Assembly: GCF_900114635.1 (NCBI RefSeq)
Contig: NZ_FOTQ01000004.1
Span: 186,001 to 250,000, forward strand
DNA: 64,000 nucleotides
Source of the DNA: Shimia aestuarii
Lineage (GTDB): Bacteria > Pseudomonadota > Alphaproteobacteria > Rhodobacterales > Rhodobacteraceae
Direction of reading: 5' to 3'
Below the pieces are notes generated by a model. The model made no database searches. It was given only the letters and a program-made list of their open reading frames with translations, and was not told the origin of the DNA. Within the stretch, counting starts at the first letter, position 1. Each line of letters begins with the position of its first letter. The position numbers and the translations under genes are program-made. Below, in pieces: positions 1 to 8,679 of this stretch.

Positions 1-47
1 CTAGGGCACTTGTCCTGACCCGTACGGAGCAGAAGGAGAACGGTGGG

Positions 48-1130
48 ATGCGTATGGAAAGCCGCAATGAAGATTTGCCTGCCTGGGTACCTGAGAGTGT
101 TGCGCGGTACGTGGCGCATACCGAGGACGGGTTGTCGATCCGGGAACTGGCGCGGCGTGACGGATGCCATGCATCCACCATCCTGCGCCAGATCCGCAAA
201 TTAGAGTCCAAGCGGGATGATCCGCTGATCGATGCGGCCCTGGACCGGTTCCGTCGCGCGTCGGAGCGGGGAAGTCCGGCAAAACCGAAGGCACAACAGG
301 CGGTCCCAAGCGAAGACACGGTGATGCAGGAAGGGCGGCGTGTTCTGAGCCGGCTGTGCGAAACGGGTGCAGTGCTGGCCGTGGCGCGGGACATGGACAA
401 GGCGGTGGTCGTGCGCGACCGGGGTGATGGGGGATCGGCGCGCACGGCCGTGGTAGACAGGGACGTGGCACAGGCCATGGTCCTGAAGGACTGGATCAGT
501 TGTTCGGCGCAGGGGCGCATCGCGCAATACACGATCACGGCGGCAGGGAAGGCTGCGCTGCAGCGCATGCTGGCCGAGGCGGAAAATGCCGCGCAGGGCT
601 TTGCCGAGGCACAAAACCCGTTTGCCGAGCAGCATCGCGCGTGGGGCGAAAAGACCGTGCGCGAGAAGGGACGCACGCGGCAGATGCGGTTCAACATGGC
701 CGAGAGCCCGCTCACATCGCTGGCGCGGCGCAAGGACAAGGATGGCAAACCGTTCCTGAGCACCGATCTTGTCGCAGCCGGAGAGCGGTTGCGCGAGGAT
801 TTTGAGCTGGCGCAGATGGGGCCGCGCGTCGGGCAGAACTGGGAGCGGTTCCTGACCGGGGGCGAGCGTGGCGGGTATCGGCCCGACAGCGGCGTCGGAT
901 CCGGCCCCGATGGCGCGCGCGAGCGCGTGGCGAAGGCTCTGGAAGATCTTGGCGATGGGCTGTCGGACGTCGCATTGCGCTGTTGCTGTTTCCTGGAAGG
1001 GTTGGAAACCGCGGAAAAGCGGCTGGGTTGGTCGGCGCGGTCGGGCAAGATCGTGCTACGGATTGCGCTGATGCGGCTGCGCGAACATTATCGCGGACAG
1101 GCCGGGGGCGCCGGGGATTACATCGGTTGA
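48..1130 (+). CDS. DUF6456-type helix-turn-helix regulator
   Basis: Putative DNA-binding regulator of about 360 residues. Residues about 25-60 read as a helix-turn-helix segment (SIRELARRDGCHASTILRQI). The C-terminal half, from about residue 215, has the NMAESPLTSLARRKDKDGKPF-type region I associate with the DUF6456 family of Rhodobacterales. The middle is rich in Ala, Arg and Glu. The chosen ATG follows AGAAGGAG; a second in-frame ATG lies two codons later. Function and targets are unknown. It converges on the peroxiredoxin gene across a strong hairpin. What lies to the left is outside the window. Confidence 0.72.
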   Translation: MRMESRNEDLPAWVPESVARYVAHTEDGLSIRELARRDGCHASTILRQIRKLESKRDDPLIDAALDRFRRASERGSPAKPKAQQAVPSEDTVMQEGRRVLSRLCETGAVLAVARDMDKAVVVRDRGDGGSARTAVVDRDVAQAMVLKDWISCSAQGRIAQYTITAAGKAALQRMLAEAENAAQGFAEAQNPFAEQHRAWGEKTVREKGRTRQMRFNMAESPLTSLARRKDKDGKPFLSTDLVAAGERLREDFELAQMGPRVGQNWERFLTGGERGGYRPDSGVGSGPDGARERVAKALEDLGDGLSDVALRCCCFLEGLETAEKRLGWSARSGKIVLRIALMRLREHYRGQAGGAGDYIG

Positions 1131-1135
1131 AACAA

Positions 1136-1168
1136 AAACGGCCCGCAGGACATGCGGGCCGTTTCTTT
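1136..1168. terminator. Bidirectional intrinsic terminator
   Basis: A perfect 12-bp stem (AAACGGCCCGCA with TGCGGGCCGTTT) and a 5-nt loop are followed by CTTTT on the plus strand and preceded by an A run. It lies between the convergent DUF6456 gene and the peroxiredoxin gene, so it probably ends both transcripts. Confidence 0.85.
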
Positions 1169-1184
1169 TGGAAGCCGAAGCGGT

Positions 1185-1733
1185 TTACGCGGCGGTTTCC
1201 ACGTTGGCTGCTTCGAGATACTTGAGCAGGTTTTCGGGCGAGCTTTCGCCATAGGGGTCAGCGCCGTGGTTGTCTTCGAGGCCGGGCTCTTCGAACCAAG
1301 CTTCAACCTTGCCGTCATTGATGATGGCGGCATAGCGCCAGGACCGCAGGCCAAAGCCGAGGTTGTCTTTACGCACCAGCATGCCGACTTTGCGGGTGAA
1401 TTCGCCGGACCCGTCGGGGATCACTTTGACGTTCTTGATGCCCTGCGCTTCGGCCCATTTGTTCATCACGAAGCTGTCGTTGACGGACATGCAGTAGATG
1501 TCCTCGATGCCCAGTTCCTGGAACTTGGCAAAATTGTCCTCAAAGCCCGGAAGCTGGTAGGTCGAGCAGGTCGGGGTGAAGGCACCCGGCAGCGAGAACA
1601 GGATCACGCGCTTGCCCTTGAAATAGTCGTCGCTGGTCACATCCTGCCAGCGGAACGGGTTCGGGCCGCCAACGGCTTCGTCACGCACGCGGGTTTTGAA
1701 AACGACATTGGGGACTTTTACGCCAACTTGCAT
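1185..1733 (-). CDS. Peroxiredoxin, Prx5/AhpC-TSA type
   Basis: Thiol peroxidase of 182 residues that would reduce hydrogen or alkyl peroxides in the cytoplasm. The peroxidatic cysteine sits in the diagnostic PGAFTPTCST motif (about residue 56). A second Cys occurs in IYCMSV, but no typical C-terminal resolving Cys is seen, so an atypical or glutathione/glutaredoxin-dependent Prx5 mechanism is likely. Length is near that of the bacterial Prx5 group. It is transcribed alone, away from lipA. A possible promoter with TATAAG as -10 and an Irr-box-like half site lie just upstream. Confidence 0.9.
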   Translation of the reverse strand: MQVGVKVPNVVFKTRVRDEAVGGPNPFRWQDVTSDDYFKGKRVILFSLPGAFTPTCSTYQLPGFEDNFAKFQELGIEDIYCMSVNDSFVMNKWAEAQGIKNVKVIPDGSGEFTRKVGMLVRKDNLGFGLRSWRYAAIINDGKVEAWFEEPGLEDNHGADPYGESSPENLLKYLEAANVETAA

Positions 1734-1770
1734 CGGGTGATTCCTCTTTGATTTGAATGGTCCGGCGCGA

Positions 1771-1787
1771 CTTATAGCAATTCTAAA
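1771..1787 (-). promoter_or_regulatory. Candidate Irr-box-like site over peroxiredoxin promoter
   Basis: Read on the minus strand the site is TTTAGAATTGCTATAAG. The left half matches the TTTAGAA arm of the ICE motif bound by Irr in Rhizobiales and Rhodobacterales exactly; the right half matches only about 4 of 7. The same bases supply a TATAAG -10, with TTGCGC about 16 bp upstream as a possible -35, ending roughly 40 bp before the peroxiredoxin ATG. Low confidence. Confidence 0.3.
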
Positions 1788-1944
1788 CTAGGGCGCAATG
1801 CTGCATTTGCTAAGTATCTTTCTGCAGCTGCAAAGCGACCGGGAATTGTGCGAGACACATGGCTGGGTTGCGATTCTGGTACTAGCGGGAACCGTGCGCT
1901 ATGGTATGCACTCAGGAATCCATGTTGCCCCGAGGTAAAGACCA

Positions 1945-2895
1945 TTGCGTGACTTGAAACTGCCCGAACAGCGCCACCCGGAAAAAGCCCACCGTCCGGA
2001 CAATGCCCAGCCGCGCAAACCCAAGTGGATTCGCGTCAAGGCGCCCACCGGGGAAGGCTATAACGCCACCAAGAAAATTATGCGTGACAACAAGCTGGTT
2101 ACGGTTTGTGAAGAGGCGGGATGCCCAAATGCGGGCGAATGCTGGAGCGCGGGACACGCGACCATGATGATCATGGGCGAGATCTGTACGCGCGGCTGTA
2201 CCTTCTGCAACATCGCCACCGGCAAGCCCAACGCGCTTGATGCGTTCGAACCGGGGCGTGTGGCGGATGCGGTAGCTAAGCTTGGGCTCAACCACGTGGT
2301 GATCACCTCGGTCGATCGGGATGACCTTGAGGATGGCGGCGCCGAGCATTTTGCCCAGACCATTCGCGCAGTGCGGCATCGTTCGCCCACGACCACGATC
2401 GAGATCCTGACGCCGGATTTTCTGAAATGTGCGCCGGAGGTTCTTGAGGTGGTTGTTGCGGCCAAGCCGGATGTGTTTAACCACAACCTTGAAACCGTTC
2501 CCGGCCTTTACCCGCAGGTGCGGCCAGGGGCGCGGTATTTCCATTCGCTGCGCCTGTTGCAGCGGGTCAAGGAGATGGACCCGTCGATCTTTACCAAGTC
2601 TGGTATCATGGTGGGGCTGGGCGAAGACAAGCAGGCCGTGCATCAGGTGATGGATGACATGCGCGCCGCCGATATCGACTTCCTGACCATTGGGCAGTAT
2701 CTGCAGCCGACGCCGAAACACCACGGGGTGGATCGGTTCGTGACGCCGGAAGAGTTCGAGGGCTATGAAAAGGCCGCCTATGGCAAGGGATTCCTGATGG
2801 TGTCGGCAACGCCGCTCACCCGTTCATCCTATCACGCGGGGGATGATTTCGCGCGTTTGCGCGCCGCGCGTGAGGCGCAGTTGGCCAAGGGCTGA
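1945..2895 (+). CDS. lipA: Lipoyl synthase
   Basis: Radical SAM enzyme that inserts two sulfurs into the octanoyl group on lipoyl domains of the 2-oxoacid dehydrogenases and GcvH. The 316 residues carry both iron-sulfur signatures: the auxiliary cluster [12 protein letters not shown] and the radical [11 protein letters not shown]. The C-terminal RSSYHAG region with the conserved Ser ligand is also present. The TTG start at this position is chosen because GAGGTAAAG precedes it and the N-terminus fits the family; no ATG lies nearby in frame. No lipB is adjacent. It converges with the diheme cytochrome gene 16 bp downstream. Confidence 0.96.
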   Translation: MRDLKLPEQRHPEKAHRPDNAQPRKPKWIRVKAPTGEGYNATKKIMRDNKLVTVCEEAGCPNAGECWSAGHATMMIMGEICTRGCTFCNIATGKPNALDAFEPGRVADAVAKLGLNHVVITSVDRDDLEDGGAEHFAQTIRAVRHRSPTTTIEILTPDFLKCAPEVLEVVVAAKPDVFNHNLETVPGLYPQVRPGARYFHSLRLLQRVKEMDPSIFTKSGIMVGLGEDKQAVHQVMDDMRAADIDFLTIGQYLQPTPKHHGVDRFVTPEEFEGYEKAAYGKGFLMVSATPLTRSSYHAGDDFARLRAAREAQLAKG

Positions 2896-2911
2896 GATTT
2901 TCTGCCAAGGC

Positions 2912-3799
2912 CTATTGGCCCGCAGGTAGCGCTTTGAGGTAGGCGGCAATCGCCTCGCGGTCGCCGGCGTCGAGTTTCGACAGGTTTTCAATGACATGCG
3001 CCATGTGCCCGCCGGCGCTGTCATAGTCGGGTGTGAACCCCGTTTCAAAATAATACACCAGGTCCTGCGCGGGCCAGTCGAGTTGTGCCGGGGTGATGCC
3101 GGGGATTTTGCCCTTGCCTGACGGATCGGGTGCGCCAGCCAGCCATTGGTCGAGATCGACATTTCCCAGCGGGCCGCGGGGCGTGTGGCATTCGCCGCAA
3201 TGACCGAGGGCTTCGACAAGGTAGCGCCCGCGTTCGAGCTCTGGCGTGGCGGCCTCGGTGATCCAGTCATCGTTCAGGAACAGGAATTTCCAGCCCCCAA
3301 GGGAGAGGCGGATGTTGAAGGGAAAGCCGATGTCGTGCGGTTGGCTTGGCGTCGCATCGGCAGGCAGGGTCATCATGTAGGCGTGCAGATCGGTGATGTC
3401 CTGCAAGGTGGCGCGGCTGTAAGAACTGTAGGGGAAGGCCGGATAGTAATGCTGTCCATCTGGCGAGGTGCCGTGTTTAATCGCATTGGCAAGGTCCAGC
3501 GCGCTCCAGTCCCCGATGCCATGGGTTGTGTCAGGCGAGATATTGGGGGCGATGAAGGTGCCAAAGGGCGAGGGGAAGCTCTGACCGCCAGAGAGAACTG
3601 GCGCACCTTCGGATTCGGCATTGGGGGCGGTGTGACAGGACGCGCAGCCTGCCGCGTAAAACACGGTTTCACCGCGCGTTGCATCGGCGGTCAGTCCCTC
3701 AAGCGCGTCCGAGGGCAGGGTTTCTGGGCGGGTCAGGAACCAGAAAGCCGCGAAACCGAGAAGGCCAAGCAGAAACAGGCGAACGATAAGGCGGCGCAT
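2912..3799 (-). CDS. Exported diheme cytochrome c
   Basis: Periplasmic or membrane-anchored electron carrier of about 295 residues. An N-terminal hydrophobic segment (LFLLGLLGFAAFWFL) serves as signal or anchor. Two heme-binding CxxCH motifs (CASCH near residue 50, CGECH near 210) mark two cytochrome c domains, as in cytochrome subunits of alcohol and other dehydrogenases. The ATG used is preceded by AGGAGCTCGCC; an upstream in-frame ATG lacks a comparable ribosome site. It follows the cytochrome c' gene on the same strand, 67 bp away, so the two probably form one redox unit. The dehydrogenase partner is not in the window. Confidence 0.88.
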   Translation of the reverse strand: MRRLIVRLFLLGLLGFAAFWFLTRPETLPSDALEGLTADATRGETVFYAAGCASCHTAPNAESEGAPVLSGGQSFPSPFGTFIAPNISPDTTHGIGDWSALDLANAIKHGTSPDGQHYYPAFPYSSYSRATLQDITDLHAYMMTLPADATPSQPHDIGFPFNIRLSLGGWKFLFLNDDWITEAATPELERGRYLVEALGHCGECHTPRGPLGNVDLDQWLAGAPDPSGKGKIPGITPAQLDWPAQDLVYYFETGFTPDYDSAGGHMAHVIENLSKLDAGDREAIAAYLKALPAGQ

Positions 3800-3866
3800 G
3801 GCGAGCTCCTGAAAGAAAAGCACCGATGGCCGAAGTCATCGGTGCGGTCAGTCGTGCGAGGACGGA

Positions 3867-4334
3867 TCAGCTTTCCGGTTCGCGGTAGGGTTTGTGGCAG
3901 CTGCTGCAGGACCCTCCAAGCGCGCCCATGGCGCCGCGCAGGCTATCGAGCCCGCCGCCCGCCGCCGCTTGCATGGCCATGGCGGCGTCACCCAAGGCCT
4001 TGCCCTTGGCCATCACGTCCGGGAAGTTGTCCCACATGTCGGGTTTGGCGCGGGTGCCGTCGACGGACATGCTGTCGGACCCCCCGGGCCACATGGCGGA
4101 CTGGTCCATCTTGGTCAGCGTGAGGAGATTATTGGCCGCAGCCGAGGCGACGGCGGCGTCATAGTCCATTTCGCCTTTGGCCATGGCGCCCAGCTGGCCG
4201 ATGTTGAAGGCATAAAGTTGCATCTGGGCCTGGCGGGCCTTGATCGCGGCGTTGACATGGCCGTCTGCAAAAGCGGCGCCTGCGAGCAGGGCTAGAGTGG
4301 TCGCGGTGGCAAGAGTTTTCAGTCTGCGTTTCAT
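3867..4334 (-). CDS. Cytochrome c' family protein
   Basis: Exported monoheme cytochrome of the c'/c556 four-helix type, 155 residues. A signal peptide (LKTLATATTLALLAGAAFADG) is followed by an all-helical body and one heme motif, CSSCHKPYR, near the C-terminus, the hallmark position for this family. The start is set by an AGGAGG six bases before the ATG. Proteins of this family bind NO or act as small electron carriers; which applies here cannot be read. It lies upstream of the diheme cytochrome gene and is probably cotranscribed with it. Confidence 0.9.
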   Translation of the reverse strand: MKRRLKTLATATTLALLAGAAFADGHVNAAIKARQAQMQLYAFNIGQLGAMAKGEMDYDAAVASAAANNLLTLTKMDQSAMWPGGSDSMSVDGTRAKPDMWDNFPDVMAKGKALGDAAMAMQAAAGGGLDSLRGAMGALGGSCSSCHKPYREPES

Positions 4335-4707
4335 GGGAACCTCCTGTGGCAAATTGATTGAAAAAAAGTCTATCCGGGTTGATGCAAAAACTTATCTATC
4401 ACTTTTGTAGATTGAGCCTCAAAAAACGCACAGTGAAAACCGGGTCGTAGCGGACTTGTTCCGGGATCGACCTTTGCAGAGGGTTCGTGCACTTACGTCC
4501 TGCGTTGACGGTGGGTGTGTTTAAGATTCTGAGACCCGTGTGTGGTTTATTTATATTTATAAAACAACTAATTGAATTACTTTCCTAAAGTGGAAGTTGT
4601 CGTTCAAAAGTGACGCTGAGCGCTCTGAGGTCAGGCGGCAAAGACGCATGGAACCAGTGCCGTGCGCCGGGTTTTCGCGTGATTTCACAATCGCGTGAGA
4701 GGGGGCT
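4335..4707. other. Intergenic region upstream of cytochrome c' gene
   Basis: This 373-base gap contains no coding frame I can support. Its middle (about 4540-4600) is unusually AT-rich for this window, with TTTATTTATATTTATAAAAC, and probably holds promoter elements for the leftward cytochrome pair. I looked for a full FNR/Dnr palindrome (TTGAT-N4-ATCAA) and found only TTGAT half sites, so oxygen or NO control cannot be supported from sequence. Confidence 0.5.
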
Positions 4708-4890
4708 TCAGCGAGTCATGCGCCCCTTTGGCGTGTTGCCGAGAGTCATCCAGTCGGGCCAGCCAAAGACCTTTTCGAAAGCAAAAACCACAAGGCAGAT
4801 GGCAATGATCGCGAACACCAGTTTGACCCGCCCCTCGGAGGGCGGGTTGCGGGCCCAGCGGGCCATGCGCAGGAAATGGCGGATCTTCAC
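4708..4890 (-). CDS. Small single-pass membrane protein coupled to hpt
   Basis: A 60-residue protein starting with GTG, whose start overlaps the hpt stop as GTGA, so translation is probably coupled. The N-terminus is basic ([23 protein letters not shown]) and is followed by one hydrophobic helix ([21 protein letters not shown]) and a short tail, [15 protein letters not shown]. The helix suggests an inner-membrane protein with its basic end in the cytoplasm. I believe similar small proteins follow hpt in other Rhodobacteraceae, but the function is unknown. Confidence 0.72.
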   Translation of the reverse strand: MKIRHFLRMARWARNPPSEGRVKLVFAIIAICLVVFAFEKVFGWPDWMTLGNTPKGRMTR

Positions 4891-5426
4891 TCGGTGAACC
4901 GCACCTTGCCGATAAAGGGCAGGTTGCGGTTGCGTTGCGCAAAGTCGATGCCGTAGCCGACGACAAATTCGTCCGGGATCGAGAATCCGATCCAATCGGC
5001 GGCGATATCGGCTTCGCGACGCGAGGGTTTGTCGAGCAACGCAATGGTCTTGAGTTTGCGCGGATTGCGCGATTCCAAGAGGTGCATGACATGGGTCAGC
5101 GTGTGGCCCGTGTCCACGATGTCTTCGACAACCAACACGTCTCGGCCTTCAATTTCGCCGCGCAAATCTTTGAGAATACGGACTTCTCTCGAACTCTCCA
5201 TGGAGTTTCCATATGAGGAGGCTTCAAGGAAATCGACCTCGACAGGCAGATCGAGTTCGCGCACGAGATCGGCGATAAACACGAAGGACCCGCGCAGAAG
5301 CCCGACCACGACAAGCTTGTCGGTGCCTTCGTATTCGCGCGAAATCTCGTCGCAAAGCTCTTCGATCCGGGCGGCGATGGACTTGGCCGAGATCATTTGA
5401 TCGATGACATATGGACGCTCTGGCAT
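4887..5426 (-). CDS. hpt: Hypoxanthine phosphoribosyltransferase
   Basis: Purine salvage enzyme converting hypoxanthine (and often guanine) plus PRPP to the nucleotide. At 179 residues it has the usual length of the family. The PRPP-binding loop [16 protein letters not shown] lies near residue 100, the pyrophosphate loop LLRGSF near residue 44, and the base-contact region [16 protein letters not shown] segment (here [13 protein letters not shown]) is near the C-terminus. It is divergent from the RatA-like gene and overlaps the small membrane protein downstream. Window context includes other purine genes (purC, purS, purQ), but far away. Confidence 0.95.
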   Translation of the reverse strand: MPERPYVIDQMISAKSIAARIEELCDEISREYEGTDKLVVVGLLRGSFVFIADLVRELDLPVEVDFLEASSYGNSMESSREVRILKDLRGEIEGRDVLVVEDIVDTGHTLTHVMHLLESRNPRKLKTIALLDKPSRREADIAADWIGFSIPDEFVVGYGIDFAQRNRNLPFIGKVRFTE

Positions 5427-5506
5427 GAGACCCCCTTGATTTTCCCGCCGCAGAATACGAAATGGGCGCCCAGTGTCACGCGAAAACCCGAACGTCAGGG
5501 GGCGAC

Positions 5507-5950
5507 ATGCCGACCCACTCAGAAACCCGCACGCTGCCTTACACGGCGCAGCAGATGTATGATCTCGTCGCGGATGTGGCGTCTTATCCGAAATTCCTGC
5601 CGTGGTGTGCGGCGGCGCGCATCCGCTCGCGTACGCCGGAAGGGGCCAGCGAAGTGATGCTGGCGGACCTCGTGATCTCGTTCAAGGTGTTCCGCGAACG
5701 GTTCGGGAGCCGCGTGGTGTTGCACCCCGAGACCAAGCATATTGATACGGAATACCTCGACGGGCCGTTCAAATACATGAAATCCACGTGGGATTTCAAA
5801 GATGTGGATGGCGGCTGCGAGGTGGCGTTCTTTGTGGATTTCGAGTTCCGTAACCTGATTTTGCAAAAGGCAATCGGGTTGGTGTTCAATGAAGCGATGC
5901 ATCGCATCGTGGCGGCGTTCGAGGCGCGCGCCAAAGCGCTGCACGGCTGA
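5507..5950 (+). CDS. RatA / COQ10-like START-domain protein
   Basis: A 147-residue single START/polyketide-cyclase domain protein of the COQ10/RatA group. Diagnostic features are the N-terminal [24 protein letters not shown] and the C-terminal [34 protein letters not shown] helix. Alphaproteobacterial members are best explained as ubiquinone-binding chaperones like yeast Coq10, although many databases carry the E. coli RatA toxin name. An upstream in-frame ATG at 5462 exists, but the ATG used follows CAGGGGGCG and matches the domain boundary. It precedes the MmgE/PrpD gene by 19 bp. Confidence 0.9.
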   Translation: MPTHSETRTLPYTAQQMYDLVADVASYPKFLPWCAAARIRSRTPEGASEVMLADLVISFKVFRERFGSRVVLHPETKHIDTEYLDGPFKYMKSTWDFKDVDGGCEVAFFVDFEFRNLILQKAIGLVFNEAMHRIVAAFEARAKALHG

Positions 5951-5969
5951 AACTGTCCGGGAGGACGAC

Positions 5970-7262
5970 ATGATTACCGAGAAACTGGCCGCGCTCGTGG
6001 CGGGAACGGGCGCGGATGCCGTGCCGGGTGATACGTTGCAGATGCTGCGGCTGTCGATGCTTGACTGGGCGGCGGTGGGGATAGCCGGGGTGTCAGAGCC
6101 GGTCGCGCGGATCACTCGAGCGATGGCGATGGACGAAGCTGGTGCGGCGCAGGCGCATCTTTTTGGCGGGGGCCGGGTGCCAGCGCGAGCGGCGGCCCTG
6201 GTCAATGGGGCCACCAGTCATGCATTGGACTACGACGATACGCATTTTGCGCATATCGGCCATCCCAGCGTTGCGGTGATTCCGGCAGCTTTGGCCGTGG
6301 GCGAGGCCATTGGGGCGTCAGGAGACGATGTGCAGCTTGCGGCGCTGATCGGGATCGAGGTGAGCATTCGCGTGGGTGTCTGGCTGGGTCGGGACCATTA
6401 CCAAAGCGGGTTTCACCAGACGGGCACGGCGGGCGCCTTTGGCGCGACGGCGGCGAGTGCGCGGCTTTTGGGGCTGGACGAGGACGGGATTGCAGCGGCC
6501 TTGGGGCTGGTTGCGACGCGCGCGTCGGGGCTGAAATCGCAATTCGGGACAATGGGCAAACCCTATAACGCGGGGATTGCGGCGACCAATGGGGTCGAAG
6601 CGGCGCAGTTGGTGGCGCGGGGCTTTGTGCCCAATTCCCAAGGACTTGAGGTGGCGCAGGGCTTTGGGGCGACCCATGCGGGCGAAGGCAATGCGCGGGC
6701 GCTTGATGGGCTGGGGCAGGACTGGGCGTTTGATCGGATCAGTCACAAGTTCCATGCTTGCTGTCACGGTCTGCACGCCACGCTCGAGGCGCTGGCGTCG
6801 ATGAACCGCCCGGCGGCTTCGGATGTGGCGGCGGTAAAGATCACAACCCATCCGCGTTGGATGACGGTGTGCAACCAGCCAGATCCCGAAACCGGGCTGG
6901 GCGCCAAGTTTTCCTATCGCATGGTGACGGCAATGGCCTTGCTTGGGCATGATACGGCCGCATTGGACAGCTATTCGGATGCGCTTTGTGTCGATGCGGA
7001 CGTGGTTGCATTGCGAGGCAAGGTGTCGGTTTCCACCGATGAGGGGTTGAGCGAGATGCAGGCGCGGGTGCGGATCACGCAGAAGGATGGCACAACCCAT
7101 GACGGGTTTCACGATCTTGATGCGCCTGTAGTGCTGGCTGCGCGTGCAGAGCGGTTACAGTCCAAGGCCGCGTCTTTGATTGGTGCGGAGCGGGCCGGGG
7201 CGCTGTGGGCGTTGATCGAAGCGGCAGCAGCGCCGGATGAAATAGGGGCTGCGCTGGGATAA
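5970..7262 (+). CDS. MmgE/PrpD family protein
   Basis: A 430-residue member of the 2-methylcitrate dehydratase / MmgE-PrpD superfamily, soluble and probably a hydro-lyase or isomerase. Family marks are GATSHALDYDDTHFAHIGHPS near residue 80 and FHACCHGLHATLEAL near residue 255, plus AALGLVATRASGLKSQFGTMGKPYNAG. No prpB or prpC neighbours are present, so methylcitrate-cycle function is not supported and the substrate is unknown. The ATG follows GGGAGGACGAC and lies 19 bp after the RatA-like gene, suggesting cotranscription. Confidence 0.88.
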   Translation: MITEKLAALVAGTGADAVPGDTLQMLRLSMLDWAAVGIAGVSEPVARITRAMAMDEAGAAQAHLFGGGRVPARAAALVNGATSHALDYDDTHFAHIGHPSVAVIPAALAVGEAIGASGDDVQLAALIGIEVSIRVGVWLGRDHYQSGFHQTGTAGAFGATAASARLLGLDEDGIAAALGLVATRASGLKSQFGTMGKPYNAGIAATNGVEAAQLVARGFVPNSQGLEVAQGFGATHAGEGNARALDGLGQDWAFDRISHKFHACCHGLHATLEALASMNRPAASDVAAVKITTHPRWMTVCNQPDPETGLGAKFSYRMVTAMALLGHDTAALDSYSDALCVDADVVALRGKVSVSTDEGLSEMQARVRITQKDGTTHDGFHDLDAPVVLAARAERLQSKAASLIGAERAGALWALIEAAAAPDEIGAALG

Positions 7263-7289
7263 TCGGAATATCTTAAGTCGGAAACAAGG

Positions 7290-7315
7290 AAAAGCGGCCC
7301 AAGGGGGCCGCTTTT
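7290..7315. terminator. Bidirectional intrinsic terminator
   Basis: A 10-bp perfect stem, AAAAGCGGCC with GGCCGCTTTT, encloses a 6-nt loop. It provides a U-rich tail in both directions and separates the convergent MmgE/PrpD and amtB genes. Confidence 0.85.
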
Positions 7316-7338
7316 CTGTTCCATAGGCCATCATTTTC

Positions 7339-8520
7339 TTACGACACGATGTCGTAGGCCCGTTCGCCATGGGCCGAAAGGTCGAGCCCGTTGACCTCGG
7401 TTTCGGCATCGACGCGCAGCGGGGTGATGGCGCCGCAGACCTTGATCAGCACGACAGTCACGACGGCGGTGAAGACACCCACCACGGCAAGGCCGCCAAG
7501 CTGGGCCAGCCACGTGCCCTGACCGAAAACCGCGATCATGATCGTGCCGAAGATACCGCCGACACCGTGCACGGCGAAAACGTCCAGCGTGTCGTCGATC
7601 TTGAGCTTGTTGCGCACGAAATTCACGGCTTCCTGACAGAGGATGCCCGCGACGGCACCGATGATCAGCGCTTCGACCGGGCCGACAAAGCCCGAAGCCG
7701 GGGTGATCGAGGCGAGGCCCGCGATGGTGCCGGTGACAAGGCCCACCATCGAGGCTTTGCCATACTTGATGCGTTCCCAGAGCGCCCATGTCAGCGAGGC
7801 GGTCGCGGCCGAGATATGGGTCACGGTAAGCGCCATGGCGGCGCCACCGTCGGCGGCAAGTTGCGAGCCGCCATTGAAGCCGAACCAGCCAACCCAGAGC
7901 ATCGCCGCGCCGATCATGACCATCCAGGGGGCGTGCGGCGGGGTGGTGCGGTTCTTGCGGGGGCCAAGGAAGACGGCGATGATCAGGGCTGCGAGACCTG
8001 CGGTCTCATGCACGACGATACCGCCGGCAAAATCACGCACGCCGGTTTCGCCAAAGATGCCGCCATCGGCCAGCATGCCGCCGCCCCAGATCCAGTGAAC
8101 CACGGGGGCATAGCAGAGCAGCATCCAGAGGCCGGAGAACAGCAGCACGAAGCCAAAGCCGATGCGTTCGACATAGGCACCAACGATCAGCGCCGGGGTG
8201 ATGATGGCAAAGGTCATCTGGAAGGCAAAGAACAGGACTTCAGGCAGGGTGCCCGAGAGGCTGTCGGCAGTGACGCCGCCGAGGAACATCTTGCCAAGGC
8301 CGCCCCAGAGGCCCGAGCCGCCGTCACCAAAAGCGATCGTGTAGCCAAAGGCGAGCCAGAGCACGCTCATCAGGCAGGCGATGGCATAGGTTTGCATAAA
8401 GACGCTGAGCACGTTGCGTGCCCGTACAAGCCCGCCGTAAAACAGCGCCAGGCCCGGCAATGTCATGAACAGGACCAGGGCTGTCGCCACGATGATCCAT
8501 GCGGTGTCCGCTCCGTTCAT
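7339..8520 (-). CDS. amtB: Ammonium transporter Amt
   Basis: Inner-membrane ammonium/ammonia channel of 393 residues with about eleven hydrophobic segments. Conserved pore features are visible: FYGGLVRARNVLS near the N-terminus, the twin-histidine helices GGIVVHETAGLAAL and FAVHGVGGIFGT, and FNGGS. Here no cleavable signal peptide is obvious: the protein starts MNGADTAWIIVATALVLFMTLPG. No glnK/glnB gene is adjacent, unusual for amtB, which is commonly paired with a PII gene. NtrBC and NtrYX, which normally control it, lie a few kb away. Upstream I see no convincing sigma-54 promoter. Confidence 0.95.
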   Translation of the reverse strand: MNGADTAWIIVATALVLFMTLPGLALFYGGLVRARNVLSVFMQTYAIACLMSVLWLAFGYTIAFGDGGSGLWGGLGKMFLGGVTADSLSGTLPEVLFFAFQMTFAIITPALIVGAYVERIGFGFVLLFSGLWMLLCYAPVVHWIWGGGMLADGGIFGETGVRDFAGGIVVHETAGLAALIIAVFLGPRKNRTTPPHAPWMVMIGAAMLWVGWFGFNGGSQLAADGGAAMALTVTHISAATASLTWALWERIKYGKASMVGLVTGTIAGLASITPASGFVGPVEALIIGAVAGILCQEAVNFVRNKLKIDDTLDVFAVHGVGGIFGTIMIAVFGQGTWLAQLGGLAVVGVFTAVVTVVLIKVCGAITPLRVDAETEVNGLDLSAHGERAYDIVS

Positions 8521-8591
8521 TTCCCTTCCTTTCCGTGAGTATCGGGAGTTTTGGGGTCAAAAAGCGGATCGGCAGCGCAAAACAAAGAGGC

Positions 8592-8612
8592 AAGGCGCCG
8601 GGAGGGCGCCTT
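8592..8612 (-). terminator. Possible terminator after cinA
   Basis: An 8-bp perfect stem (AAGGCGCC with GGCGCCTT) and a 5-nt loop. On the minus strand it is followed by TGCCTCTTTGTTTT, an interrupted U-rich tail. It sits between cinA and amtB, both read leftward, and would separate the ispDF-pgpA-cinA transcript from amtB. Confidence 0.45.
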
Positions 8613-8679
8613 AATCATAGGCATTTTGTAAGCTGTCTAAAATTTGGGCGTTATCTGCGGGGGTGCGCCCGAAATGGCG

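Noticed and set aside
1936-1990. Truncated lipA because no ATG start is present
   Set aside because: A TTG start with GAGGTAAAG upstream gives the full-length family N-terminus, so the gene is intact.
3146-4123. Plus-strand open frame opposite the two cytochrome genes
   Set aside because: It crosses two genes with heme motifs on the other strand and has no plausible product.
4335-4707. FNR/Dnr-type TTGAT...ATCAA palindrome before the cytochrome c' gene
   Set aside because: Only single TTGAT half sites were found, without the partner half at the right spacing.
7369-8538. Plus-strand open frame of 389 codons opposite amtB
   Set aside because: Composition is charged and repetitive, no motif; the minus strand matches Amt throughout.
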